NCBI GenBank assembly: GCA_035771165.1
Contig: JAWNZC010000314.1
Location: 5,727,001 to 5,791,000, forward strand
Length of the DNA stretch: 64,000 nt
Direction of reading: 5' to 3'
Source: Paragorgia papillata
Lineage: Eukaryota; Cnidaria; Anthozoa; Scleralcyonacea; Coralliidae
This document shows, in pieces, positions 22,744 to 35,019 of this stretch. The first letter of the stretch is position 1. Each line of letters opens with the position of its first letter. Under the pieces are notes generated by a model. It worked only from the letters and a program-made list of their open reading frames with translations. It did not search any database and was not told the DNA's origin. The position numbers and the translations under genes are program-made.

Positions 22744-24539
22744 CTGCAATGTTAACTAGAATATTAAAATAAAAATGATGGTACTTAGTTGTAACAACTC
22801 CAATCTATTGGTGTGTACCATACCTCAAAATATCCCTTAGACTTTCAAAAATCCCCCCCCCCCCTCTTTGGATTTGCATGCTTACAGCCATGTGTTTTGT
22901 GGTATGTAGTGCCTAGTGGTCGACTTGTGACAAGTTTACATTGTAAATGTCCCTGAGTGCAGTTTGTTATCTACATTATACTCACATCTTTAGTATTAAC
23001 ACAGCCAAACCAAAATGTTTTTTGTCATGCAACCTTGCATTGCAACATTGCAAACAGTATACCTTGACAATTACTGTAAGTTGCTTAAATAGCCAATTGC
23101 AAATATCAAACTTTGCATTGTTCAAAGTTTCAAGTAGAACTTCATATTATGCAAAATTTGTTTCCAAAACAAAGTTTCCATTTTTCCTGGGGTTTTTTTT
23201 AAACAAGTTTTGGAAAGTTTTTCGAAAATGTGTTTTGGAAACTTGTTTCAGTGTATGCTGGGGTTTACATCCATGCTCTCAGGCTAATGCCAGATGATTT
23301 TACTCATCAAGTGGAGAGCTCTCAGAACCTGGTCAATAAAGGGTTAAAATGGGACTTTTTAGCAACTTGTAAAGGAATTGTTGAATGTGTACCATTTCCA
23401 AGTCAACATCAATATCGCAAGGTCGTATAGTAAAAAAACCCATCAGAATTTGGCTGTAAAAGGCACACTAGCCCACTCCACCCTTGCTTAGATCTGCAAA
23501 CTGTTTCTAAATACTCACATACATGTACAACTAAACTAAAGTCTACATTTAAGACACAGTGCTATGTTACATGATCACATTGAAATCCTTTGTTTCAAGA
23601 GGGACAATTAATGTTGTGTTTCTCTCATCAATACTGAATGAGGGACATTTTATAGTTCTAAACATTCTAGATTCAGTACTCATGAGGGACAATTAGACTA
23701 AGTGAGCTCCAGAGTGGAACAGAGCACCAGAGGAAGTCATCCCTCATAATAATCATCGGGGCAATGCTAGTAAATTAGCACACTGCTAAAGAAAGGGTGA
23801 GGTGAACACTGTTAACAGAAGAGTCTCTCCTATTAACTGTTGTCTGAGCAACCCTGACAAGACTGTTGCAAAACTGAATTCATCCTCAATATTTAATCTT
23901 GTTTTAGCCTCCAAAAGTAAAAGAATAATTTGTCTTTGCACATGTGTCCATTCTTTTGTTTATTTCCTTAGTGACCCAGACTGAAATTTTTGTAGTGTGC
24001 AGAGAAGATCTTCTCCACACCATTTCTCACAAAGTCATCTGCATCCACACAAAAACTACATACATGTATACTGTATACTGTAAACTGTGTGTCATCTGTG
24101 GTCCAACTTATGTCTTTTAGGCTTAATCCACTCAATATTGAATTAATTTCTGCATTGGAGATCTGTAAATACTGTTTAGTTTTGGAACTAATGTAAAGTA
24201 CACAGCATTACAGCAAGTTTATAATGAGTAATATTAGGGATATTAGTGATTATTTGCATGTCCCTGAAAGCAGGGGTGTGTGTGTGTGTGGGTGTGTGTG
24301 TGTGTGGGGTGTGACACCCCCCCCCCCCACCCCCACACACACACTTTTTGGAAAACTTGTCGGTAAAACAGACGAAAAATGTGATTTGTCGTTAAATTGA
24401 TCGGAAATTGGTCGGTAAATTGGACATAAAAATGAGTTGGTCGGTAATTGAGGACGCGCAATAGAGGTACACCCCTGGCTCAGAATGGTCACGCTACGCC
24501 ACCACCTGAAAGCCAAGGGAGGTCCACAAGGTTCTTGCT

Positions 24540-24779
24540 AAAAGGAATGACTCAAAGGGACCCATCCAGTCCTTTCACAGCTTTTGCAAAATATGTCATC
24601 AAATATGTTTTTTTCAAAAAGCTAGGGGTTATGTTGTGGTTAGGTTATCAAAAACATTGCTAAAATCTTGAGACTCACTGAAGCTTGATGACAAATTTGC
24701 AAAAACAAATTCAACGACATATTTTGGAAAAGCTGCGAAAGGACTGGACAGGTCCCTTTGAGTCATTCGATCCTTTTAA
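24540..24779. mobile_element. Foldback MITE, 240 bp
   Basis: The arms AAAGGAATGACTCAAAGGGA and TCCCTTTGAGTCATTCGATC are inverted copies, followed inward by CAGTCCTTTC / GAAAGGACTG and AAAATATGTC / GACATATTTT. Non-coding. It lies in the first intron of the MZB1-like gene. Confidence 0.75.
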
Positions 24780-25151
24780 CCTCAACCCCTCCTCAAATCA
24801 TCCCAAGCTTTGAATGTTATTACTAGTAACCCAAAATGTCATGCATCTACTTTGTAATTACATGGTCAAAGACCAGACTGGAATCTTTGCAAATGGTGTG
24901 GAGAAGAAAAATCTATGATGTCTTTGGGTGTGGATATATATATATTAAAGAAGACTGATTTTTACACGAATATCCACCATGCTGGGTCCAACAGTCTTAA
25001 TGTGAACTTGCAAGTTAAATGAACTTAATTTTATAACGAATTTATTTAATTTTATAAAAACACAAGCAGAGTCACAGACTGAGAATTCAATTTCTTCAAT
25101 ATTTCTCAAATAATTCTTTAGTCTCTAGATAAATCATTGTTTTATTCTCAC

Positions 25152-25343
25152 CTGATAAGCAACAGCTGTGCAAGAGTCGCATTGCATCTCAAAGGAACCA
25201 GGAATATGCTGCGAATGCTCTTCTTCTTCATTCATTTTAGGTGTCTCAAACCTCATTGGGGTACCTTGCTGTCCATGTACGACAGCACTCCACTTCAGAA
25301 GAACTATTACAAAACTTATCAACGTGTACAAAAAAGCAAACAT
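25152..25343 (-). CDS. MZB1: MZB1/pERp1-like ER protein, exon 1
   Basis: The ATG at 25343 opens a hydrophobic signal peptide (FLYTLISFVIVLL, cleavage likely after VVHG). A Glu-rich segment (NEEEEHSQHIPGS) and the diagnostic QCDSCTAVAYQ follow, corresponding to the CDxCxAVAYQ motif of vertebrate MZB1 (pERp1, plasma-cell ER protein 1). In mammals this saposin/canopy-related ER protein assists disulfide formation and assembly of secreted proteins. In an invertebrate a general ER folding role is more likely. The exon ends at TCAG/GTGAGA in phase 0. Confidence 0.75.
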
Positions 25344-26014
25344 ATTGGTTTGAAAAGAAGCGTGATAAATGAAAGCGACGCTATCCTCACCTGTGATTCA
25401 ACTCACGGCACCTGCTTAAACAACATAAATTAGCATTTGTAAACACTAAACTACTGCACCTTTTTTGAAGACAAAATGATGCGCACGTTTCAAGGACTGG
25501 GGCGATATAACGACATGCCATTCTTCGGAGAATGTCGTACAAGGATCGGAAACTGAAATGCGTGTTCAAATGCGTGTTTAAATACGTGTTGAAGTGTATG
25601 TTCAAACCATGAGTGGTTCAAACCATAGTTAATAGAACAATACACGGTTTGGAAGCTCTATTGTCTTTCAACATGAAACATGGTCATGTTGAACTGATAA
25701 TGGAGTTCCTTATATGGAAGTAAATTCTATGGCACGTGACGATGAACCACCACAACACGTGACGATGAAGCGACTCACTAATTAAACCCGATCGTTGCTA
25801 TTGGACGACTGCTTCATTATACAGAAAATACAATACCGTGAAGTTGCACACATTTCCATAAACTTGAACAAAACCATAGAACAATCACTTTGGACGAGTT
25901 TCCAAACCATGTATATGTTCTATTAACTATGTTCAAAAGCATATCGAAGTCCCTGTATAAAATTACATATGTACGGAGATATATTACTACGGCTTACTAC
26001 AACTACCACTTATC

Positions 26015-26645
26015 ACAATTTAATACTAATTACAATTACTAATTGTAACTACTTATCACAATTACTAGTTAGTTAATACTAATTACTAATTACAATTACT
26101 AATTGTAGCTACTTATCACAATTACTAGTTAGTTAATACTAATTACTAATTACAATTACTAATTGTAACTACTTATCACATCACAATTACTAATTACTAA
26201 TTACTTAAATACTAATTACAATTACTAATAATCTAATTACAATTAATAGTTAGTTAATACTAATTACTAATTACAATTACTAATTACTAATTACAATTAC
26301 TAATTGTAGCTACTTATCACAATTACTAGTTAGTTAATACTAATTACTAATTACAATTACTAATTACTAATTACAATTACTAATTGTAACTACTTATCAC
26401 AATTACTAGTTAGTTAATACTAATTACTAATTACAATTACTAATTGTAACTACTTATCACAATTACTAGTTACTTAATACTAATTACTAATTAGAATTAC
26501 TAATTGTAGCTACTTATCACAATTACTAGTTACTTGATACTAATTACTAATTACAATTACTAATTGTAACTACTTATCACATCACAATTACTAATTACAA
26601 TTACTTAAATACTAATTACAATTACTAAAATCTAATTACAAATAT
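26015..26645. repeat. TTAC-rich tandem array, ~60-bp unit
   Basis: About ten copies of a unit made from AATTACAATTACTAATTG, TAACTACTTATCACAATTAC and TAGTTAGTTAATAC. The words are themselves inverted repeats. It lies between the MZB1-like gene and the 3' end of the receptor/kinase gene. Confidence 0.9.
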
Positions 26646-26929
26646 TGGTATATCACTAATTGCAATTGTTGATTACAATTACAACTGCCGCTATTACTAC
26701 GCCAAAACGAGGTTAATTAAAAAGCACGATGTTAACTATTATTATAAATAAATTTACAAATAAAGTCAGTAAAAATTGTACCTAGAAATAAATGGATCGG
26801 ATTCAACCAGATTATGATTATTGATTTAAAACGTAACATTGCAAAATGAATCCAGAAACCCTTTTGTTTGTTTGTTTTCTTTCGTGGGTTACCTAACGCA
26901 AACACAAAACCCCGTATATCTACCCGTAT

Positions 26930-27008
26930 ATCTAAGCAGTATATCTAACCTTATTATATTTCGATTGTTGTTCCTACACACCTACGCAGCACGCTACTTT
27001 TATTTAAC
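26930..27008 (+). repeat. Dispersed ~130-bp element, copy E (3' part)
   Basis: Contains CAGTATATCTAACCTTATTA, ATTTCGATTGTTGTTCC and CTACGCAGCACGCTACTTTT. It lies about 110 bases beyond the stop codon of the kinase-like exons, so may be in their 3' UTR. Confidence 0.7.
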
Positions 27009-27118
27009 TCTAGGTTTACTGCCTAGTATATACGCTAACCTGACCTCAAGCTCTGAGATTTCTTGTCTGAGTTTGCTATGCACATTTTTGTTCATATGGC
27101 ACTTTTCTCGTCACCATT

Positions 27119-30100
27119 TTACGGCCGAATATCCATGGTTTTTATTTTTTCTAAAAGTTGAGGAGGTGTAGGTCGAACGTCGGCATCTTCTGACGAGCAA
27201 GAAACTACAATCTGTTGGAAATAATAAAAAAATTGGCTAATTGATTGATTGATTGATTGATTGATTGATAGATGGATGAGATGGATGAATGGGTGGAATG
27301 GGATGTAATGGAATGGAATAGAATGGGATAGAATAGGATGGGATAGAATAGGATGGAATGGGATAGAATAGGATGAAATGGGATGAAATAGGATAGAATG
27401 GGATGGGATAGAATGGAATGGAATGGAATAGGATAGAATAGGATGGAATGGGGTGGAATGGAATGGGATGGAATGGCTGGATAGGTGGATGGAAAAATTG
27501 ATTAGCGTTGTTAATGTTCTTTCTCATTACCTCTGAAAGTTCATTTGATTCTGGACAATTCTCCAACATCGTTTCTAAAACTTTTCCATACAAATTAATA
27601 TCGTTCGAAAGCTTTGCCAAGCACTCTTTGTCACTATTTTCTTCGTTGTCGTCAGACGAAGAATTTGCAAACTTTGCAGAAGATAATCCTCCAAGGAAAG
27701 CTTTCACGGGCGGAGACTGAAATGAGATGACGTGAAAGAATTAGACACGCGTTTACATTGACCGTTTTCACGGTTGACGTGAATGTGGTGAAAATTAATT
27801 AGCTATTTATATTTCAACCTCACAGCCTCACAACCTCACAACCTCACGATCTCACAGCCTCACGACCTCACAACCTGACGACTTCATAGCCTCACGACCT
27901 CACAGGCTCACAACCTCATAGACCCACGACCTTACAGCCTCACGCGACCTCACAACCTCACAGCCTCACGACCTCACGACCTCACAGCCTCACGACTTCA
28001 TAGACCCACGACCTCACAGCCTCACGCGACCTCACAGCCTCACGCGACCTCACAGCCTCACGCGACCTCACAGCCTCACGACCTCACAATCTCACAGCCT
28101 CACGCGCCCTCACAACCTCACACAACCTCACACGACCTCACGACCTCACAGCCTCACGACCTCACGACCTCACAGCCTCACAGCCTCACAGCCTCACAGC
28201 GACCTCACGACCTCACAGCCTCCCGCGACTTCACAACCTCACAGCCTAACGCGACCTCACAACCTCACAGCCTAACGCGACCTCACAGCCTAACGCGACC
28301 TCATAACCTCACAGCCTCACGCGACCTCACAACCTCACAGTCTCACGACGTCACAACCTCACGATTTCATGGACTCACGACCTCACAGCCTCACGCGACC
28401 TCACAACCTCACACAACCTCACACGACCTCACGACCTCACGACCTCACAGCCTCACAGCCTCACAGCCTCACAGCCTCACAGCGACCTCACGACCTCACA
28501 GCCTCCCGCGACTTCACAACCTCACAGCCTCACAACCTCACAGCCTAACGCGACCTCACAACCTCACAGCCTAACGCGACCTCACAGCCTAACGCGACCT
28601 CATAACCTCACAGCCTCACGCGACCTCACAACCTCACAGTCTCACGACGTCACAACCTCACGATTTCATGGACTCACGACCTCACAGCCTCACGCGACCT
28701 CACAACCTCACGACCTCACAGCCTCACAACCTCATAGACTCACGACCTTACAGCCTCGCGCGACCTCACAACCTCACAGCCTCACGACCTCACGACCTCA
28801 CAGCCTCACGACTTCATAGACCCACGACCTCACAGCCTCACGCGACCTCACAGCCTCACGCGACCTCACAGCCTCACGACCTCACAATCTCACAGCCTCA
28901 CGCGCCCTCACAACCTCACACAACCTCACACGACCTCACGACCTCACAGCCTCACGACCTCACGACCTCACAGCCTCACAGCCACCTCACGACCTCACGA
29001 CCTCACAGCCTCCCGCGACTTCACAACCTCACAGCCTCACAACCTCACAGCCTAACGCGACCTCACAGCCTAACGCGACCTCACAACCTCACAGCCTAAC
29101 GCGACCTCACAGCCTAACGCGACCTCATAACCTCACAGCCTCACGACCTCACAGCCTCACGCGACCTCACAACCTCACAGTCTCACGACGTCACAACCTC
29201 ACGATTTCATGGACTCACGACCTCACAGCCTCACGCGACCTCACAGCCTCACGACCTCACAATCTCACAGCCTCACGCGCCCTCACAACCTCACACAACC
29301 TCACACGACTTCACGACCTCACAGCCTCACGACCTCACGACCTCACAGCCTCACAGCCTCACAACCTCACAGCGACCTCACGACCTCACAGCCTCCCGCG
29401 ACTTCACAACCTCACAGCCTCACAACCTCACAGCCTAACGCGACCTCACAACCTCACAGCCTAACGCGACCTCACAGCCTAACGCGACCTCATAACCTCA
29501 CAGCCTCACGACCTCACGCGACCTCACAACCTCACAGTCTCACGACGTCACAACCTCACGATTTCATGGACTCACGACCTCACAGCCTCACGCGACCTCA
29601 CAACCTCACGACCTCACAGCCTCACGACTTCATAGACTCACGACCTCACAGCCTCACGCGACCTCACAGCCTCACGACCTCACAGCCTCACGCGACCTCA
29701 CAGCCTCACGACCTCACAACCTCACAGCCTCACGCGACCTCACAACCTCACAGCCTCACGCGACTTCACAACCTCACAGCCTCACGACCTCACAACCTCA
29801 CAGCCTAACGCGACCTCACAACCTCACAGCCTAACGTGACCTCACAACCTCACAGCCTAACGCGACCTCACAACCTCACAGCCTAACGCGATCTCACAAC
29901 CTCACGACCTCACAGCCTCACGCGACCTCACAACCTCACAGTCTCACGACGTCACAACCTCACAGCCTCACAACCTCACGACCTCACAGCCTCACAACCT
30001 CACAGCCTTTGTGTTATGGTACACAAAGAAGTAACCGCGTATTTTTTCATTCAAACACATAACAAGAGTGGCCAAAAACCAGTTCAATTGTCTCATTCTC

Positions 30101-33100
30101 TTTCAAAAACTCTTTCATAACCTAGAAATATGATTTCTTTACGACATTCTGCATGAAAAAGTACTTTATACTTTTAATTAATTTTGTTTAATAACACTGT
30201 TTTCCTTTGAGCAGCTCAATCATTTTGGCCAGCAGTGTACGCTTGGACGGCGCCTTATACAATGTTCAACGTTTAGAAAAGTGCGCAGTTACCCAGGGTA
30301 CCTACACAGGGGCGTAGGAACCGGGGGGGGAACGGGGCATGTGCCCCCCCAACTTCGTCATGAAGTGCCCTTTTTGCAACAGAAAAGTGCCCTTTTTATG
30401 ATAAAACATGTTTCAAGTCTTACCCCCTGAACAAAGTGCCCTTTTTAAATTGTGCCCCTCCAAGATCAACTTGCTTCCCACACCACTGAAAAAAACATCA
30501 CCTACCTCAGAATTTCTTGTAATGATAATATTACGAGGAGAAATTGCACCGTGAACAACTTGTTTTGAGCAGAGGAAAGCAATTGCCTGAATGAGGTCAC
30601 GTGCAATGAGATAAACATCTTCTGCTGTAAGATTGACCTCATGACTTTGAACAAGAAAGTGTTCTAGAGTTTCTTTGGAAGGATAACGATAGCAAATCAA
30701 ACTATGAAAAAAATCCAACGAAATATTAATTAGTGATAGATGTGGTACACATGTACATGACGTACTACTTATAATTAGTGACTTTAAGATCTACGACGTC
30801 AACCTCAACCTCAACGACGACGTCCTTTAAACAAGAGAATTATTTTTGCAAAACAGAGGGAGCGAATAATTTTTAGTCCCAAGAGTAAACTCAACACCGT
30901 CCTCGTTCTTTCTACAACGCCACTTGTAAGAGCATTTTCACGTCTTCAGGACGTAAGTAATTTACTTAAGTAATTTACGCAAAGATGATCAAGAAAAGTT
31001 CTTTTTGAGAACAGCAAAGTACATTTCTTACGTTAGGGAACTATTCTTTAATTAATTTATTTCTAAACATTATATCTTTTTTAAATTATGTAAATAACTT
31101 TAAAACAATCACTCCTCTGTTTAGGGGGCAATAAAAGAATTGTTACTCACTCACTCACTCACTCACTCACTCACTCACTCACTCACTCACTCACTCACTC
31201 ACTCACTCACTCACTCACTCACTCACTCACTCACTCACTCACTCACTCACTCACTCACTCACTCACTCACTCACTCACTCACTCACTCACTCACTCACTC
31301 ACTCACTCACTCACTCACTCACTCACTCACTCACTCACTCACTCACTCACTCACTCACTCACTCACTCACTCACTCACTCAACAACCCATCCAGTCAAAT
31401 TTAGCAAACTTTGAGGTCGATTTTCTCCATAAAATATTGATTCGTTTGAGAAGCTATATCCAACACTCGTCAGTGTTCATCCTCCGATGTCTAAATACAG
31501 CCAAGCTGGTCAGAAAATCTTGCAATGGCCTCGTACTTTCAACCTGCTTGGCTAGTTGGCTGTATTTAGAAGTAGAAGGAAGAACACTCACTGATTGTAA
31601 AAGAGTTGTTCTTAAACTTGAAGTACCGAAGTACGTACCAATCATCGGATTCCAATGGTGTTGTATATTCGTTTTCTGATTTGTCCTCTTTGATGGATAT
31701 TTCATTTGCTTAAAAAAATATTTATAACATAATATAACAAAAATAATATACTATAACAAAAAAAATAATTACATGTGGAACACAAGGAGAATAAAAACCT
31801 ATATAAGTTATACAATTACCAAAACTAAACTTGACTAACAGCTCTACATGCCCTAATAAAGGCCTGCGCTAAACGACGAATTTAATTCGAATTAAATTCG
31901 TCGGTAATATGACGTAAATTCGACGTCTAGTTAAACGTCGAATTTCAGTCGAATTTAATTGATTTTACTTAGACTCGTGGAGCCTGAAAACGATTTCGTG
32001 AAAACATGTAATTCGAACACGCATTATCGTCGCATTATCCGTCTGACTCAGACGAATTTAATTCGTGTGTCGAATTTAATCGAGTTATACGTCGCAGTTT
32101 CGTCGAATAAAATTCAAGCAACCAAATTCGTAGCGCAGGCCAAAGCGTCACTTGGAGGGCCGAGAGCCAGGATGGGCCCGGGGGGAGCGTAGTATCGCGG
32201 ACCCCTAAACGTCTCAGATGTCAGAGGCTTGAGTTCAATTTGACTATTCCTACTGTTGTGTGAGTAATTCCACACATCGCTCTTAAAAGCGCGGTGTCAT
32301 GCTGCAGTGCCGCTACGGCGCTACGGCGCAAGTTACGCAAAAACAGCGACTACCCTTTTAGCTTTTATCCGACAGTCAGCGTCTAAATAACTATATTATT
32401 GAAATACAGTGTTGAAAGAATTTCTAACAAATATTCCAAACAAGATCAAATTCAACGAAAGCAGATATGCCTGGCGTGGTCGGCGGCCGTATAGGGCCCC
32501 TACCTACCCCGCCTACCCCCCCCCCCCCCCCTTTCGGCGGTCCTGGCGACTTGTAATTTAAATACTTTTCGGATAAAAAGACGACGTCGACACTAGTATA
32601 TAAATACCAAAAATAACCCGCTCGGTACCTCGATCAACCGTTAGAGTGCGTGGCTAGTCCTTACAAGGTTATATACTATGTTCAAATAGTGAAATAAAAG
32701 TAGCGTGCTGCCAGAGTAGGCAGTGTTGAAACAGCAATCAAAATATAGTTAGGAGTCTAACGTTTCGAGAGAAAGTCTTCGTCAGAGAGACACGTGAAGA
32801 AGGGCCTTCGCTCGAAACGTTAGAATCCTACGTTCTCTGTTTCGGCAGTATCTAACCTTACTCTATTTCGATTGTTATATAGGTTCAATCCCCGTCTGCA
32901 AGGGACTCAAGGGACCTTTTTACGAAAACTTAACATGGTCCTTACCTTTTGCACTCCACAAAAACGAAATAAGATTATCATGACCATTTAATTCCTGGTC
33001 GTTTGCTAGTGACGATAAAAGAGCTTTAGTGTCTTGCCAGTTTGTCACATGAGTTGGATCGTAGACTTGAACCAGACACAAGGTTACTTCATTATTGATT

Positions 33101-33123
33101 TCGTAAAATGCCAGAAAACTCAC
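27119..33123 (-). CDS. Degenerate protein kinase domain (five exons)
   Basis: Five exons: 32946-33123, 31592-31708 (or from 31588), 30506-30701, 27531-27716 and 27119-27211. The first encodes a kinase N-lobe: strand 3 reads LCLVQVYD, with Gln where the VAIK lysine belongs, then a helix-C-like segment and NLISFLWSA. The third gives strand 5 (LICYRYPSKETLEHFL) and LIARDLIQAIAFLCSKQVVH, followed by GAISPRNIII, so HRD is replaced by HGA while the Asn is kept. The fourth has VKAFLGGL in place of the DFG strand, then DINLYGKVLETML for helix F. The last has CSSEDADVRPTPPQLLEKI, the helix H-I signature, and a stop at 27119. All three catalytic motifs are lost, so I call a pseudokinase. Phases agree except at the second-to-third exon junction, which fits only if the weaker donor at 31588 is used. 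Confidence 0.65.
27240..27480. repeat. (GGAAT)n/(GGATAGAATA)n satellite-like array
   Basis: GATT tetramers, then degenerate GGAATGGGAT / AGAATAGGAT units. It begins about 50 bases after the donor of the exon at 27531. Confidence 0.9.
27824..30007 (+). repeat. 2.2-kb CCTCACNN minisatellite
   Basis: Hundreds of 8-bp CCTCACNN units (CCTCACAG, CCTCACGA, CCTCACAA) with 10-bp CCTCACGCGA variants. Higher-order blocks are marked by CACGATTTCATGGACTCACG, which recurs at about 28361, 28659, 29201 and 29557. The frames through it encode S/Q/P/H repeats and are not genes. It lies in an intron of the kinase-like exons. Confidence 0.95.
31145..31380. repeat. (ACTC)59 microsatellite
   Basis: An uninterrupted run of 59 ACTC units in the intron after the exon at 31592-31708. 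Confidence 0.98.
31861..32141. mobile_element. Inverted-repeat MITE, 281 bp, AATTCG-rich
   Basis: The ends GGCCTGCGCTAAACGACGAA and TTCGTAGCGCAGGCC are inverted. The interior is full of GAATTTAATTCGA-type palindromes. It is non-coding and intronic. Confidence 0.65.
32690..32882. repeat. Dispersed ~130-bp element, copies F (head-to-head pair)
   Basis: One copy lies on the minus strand (GTAGCGTGCTGCC...GAGTCTAACGTTTCGAGAG) and one on the plus strand (GAAGGGCCTTCGCTCGAAAC...TTTCGGCAG). They meet at the CTTCGTCAGAGAGACACGTG centre and form a large inverted repeat. Confidence 0.75.
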
Positions 33124-33260
33124 CTAAAACAATAAAACAGATTCAAGGCATGCACAGCGTCACTTCAGAGGCCAGTTTTAGAAAAAGGGATTAAGTGTGT
33201 GATTATATTCTTACACCTTTTAGTATATTTATTCATTTTTATCAACATTTGTAACTAAGG

Positions 33261-33889
33261 AGGTGTTTACATAGGGCCGGCCCAAACTCAGGCCGGACTG
33301 ACTTCAGGTCGGTTGTAGTGTTTTTACTATAGATCGTTTTCATGAGTCCAGCCTGAGATTCAGTTCACGCCGACCTAATCTCAGGTCGCCTGCTTGACCG
33401 AACTGAAGCACTTCACCTCTCAAACTCAATACGTTGTCTTAGTTAACAATTATTCGCCATAGGCGAGGTGAATATCGGTGCATAATAACCGAGACGAAGT
33501 CGAGGTTAGTATTCACCGATATTCACTGAGCCTGAGGCGAATAATTGTTTTAGTATAAATACACATTTTCGTACTTTTAGGAACAACATTTTCTTTAAAA
33601 TTGTTAATTTCCTCGTCTGTCGCATTGACAACTTGGCTGGCGGCCATTTTGAATAAACGCTGTAGCCTGTAGGTGATTATCGAGAATTAATCCGAAGTAG
33701 CTCGACCAATCAGCGCGCGTGATTTTCTATAATCACCTGTGTATTTATACTAAATGAGATTGGTGTCAAATCCACATAAAATAATGATTCTCCAGAGGTC
33801 TCGAGCTGTAAGGCAATTGACACAAATCTTGGAGTAACAGCGAAACCAAGCCTATAGAGTTTCAAGGCCAGCCTCATGTAAACACCCCT
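33261..33889. mobile_element. Inverted-repeat element, about 630 bp
   Basis: The left end AGGTGTTTACATAGGGC and right end GCCTCATGTAAACACCCC form short inverted termini. A nested palindrome at about 33446-33560 has arms ACAATTATTCGCC / GGCGAATAATTGT around ACCGAGACGAAGTCGAGG. No transposase frame. It lies in the intron between 34736 and 33123. Confidence 0.55.
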
Positions 33890-33939
33890 AATAAAGGATA
33901 CTGCATGGTCTGGAGAAACAACAATAGAACTCAAAGTCC

Positions 33940-34507
33940 CAGTGCCGGATTTAGGACAGGACGGACTGGGCGGTCGCCCAGGGCCCCCCACAAAATAATG
34001 TTTAAGGGGGGGGGGGCTCCACAAAAATGTCTTGAAAGTTGAAAAAATAGGTGTTGAAATGAAAAAAATCTTGAGAGCCCCAAATATGTGTCAAAAACAA
34101 GACAAAAGATATATGGATGATATATAGATATATAGATGATATATATGATATATAGAGGGTTGTGTCCCATGTACTATATATACTGAATATTACTTACGTA
34201 TCTTTAATCCTTTCTTATAATTGTTTAACTTACTCCCGTATCTAATTTACACTGCGCCTTCAACCGTCGTTGCCTTCGCAAGTTAACAAAAAATACAGCA
34301 AGATGCGCTTTTTGGCCTAAGGCCATATACCACATTCTTTGCAAATTTTATTCATCTACATTATATAACCCCAGTGTCAGTCCAATTACCTACATCTTAT
34401 TCAAAAAAATATGACTATCTAACTTAGCATACATTCAGAAATAGAATTGATATATTGTGCTGGTCAGTGACCGCCCAGGGGCCTCCATAGTCCTAAATCC
34501 GGCGCTG
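33940..34507. mobile_element. hAT-like MITE, 568 bp, 8-bp target duplication
   Basis: The ends CAGTGCCGGATTTAGGAC and GTCCTAAATCCGGCGCTG are inverted repeats. An exact 8-bp direct repeat CAAAGTCC flanks the element at 33932-33939 and 34508-34515. CAG-type ends and 8-bp duplications are hAT features. No transposase is present. It lies in the intron between the linker exon and the kinase-like exons. Confidence 0.85.
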
Positions 34508-34735
34508 CAAAGTCCCTTACAAGGTTATTCTCCAAACTAAGAAAACCGGAGAACCTGGTGAAAAACCCTCGAGACACAGAAAAGAACCAACAACTCTACT
34601 CATCCGGTCATCCAAGTACTAACCCCATTCGACCAGACTTAACTTCAGCGGTGAGAGGGCCACGCATGCCAGCCATGCCTCCCTCCAAGCGCTCCGTGAC
34701 AGTTCTCGTCTAGAAACACTGCACTGTAAGCTTAC

Positions 34736-34982
34736 CTTCACATTTTGTTCATCGTCTGACATCTGAACAACTTCAAGCGGTTTCAAAACAAAAACCTTCT
34801 CGGCTTTTGGTTCAATAAAAGAACTTTCTACGAGTCCTTCTACGTCTTCTTTAAAAGCTTCATTTAACATCTGATGTCTGTGAATAACTGAAGGCTTGTA
34901 ACCTTTTGTTGAAGCACTGCTCTTTGTTGAGTCGTTGTTGGTCTTCACGACTCTTGTAGACTTGTTTGAAGGACTAGGAGCT
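34736..34982 (-). CDS. Linker exon before the kinase-like domain
   Basis: A 247-base exon (acceptor TCTTGCGGTCTAG, donor GAAG/GTAAGC). It encodes a Ser/Lys-rich segment (SPSPSNKSTRVV), then YKPSVIHRHQMLNEAFKEDV and KAEKVFVLKPLEVVQMSDD. It joins in phase 0 to the first kinase-like exon. It needs one base to complete its first codon, but the 7TM exon's donor at 35486 supplies a phase-1 end, so a direct join shifts the frame. Either an extra exon or a weaker donor is used, or the kinase-like gene starts separately (the first ATG is in HRHQMLNEAF). Confidence 0.55.
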
Positions 34983-35019
34983 AGACCGCAAGAAAGTTCA
35001 GTTTAGGTTCAACTCCACT

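Noticed and set aside
28668..29808. His/Ser/Pro-rich frames of 143 and 199 codons
   Set aside because: They read through the CCTCAC minisatellite and end where the unit changes register.
27824..30007. CRISPR-like repetition
   Set aside because: No unique spacers between conserved repeats, and the setting is a eukaryotic intron. The array is a simple minisatellite with variants.
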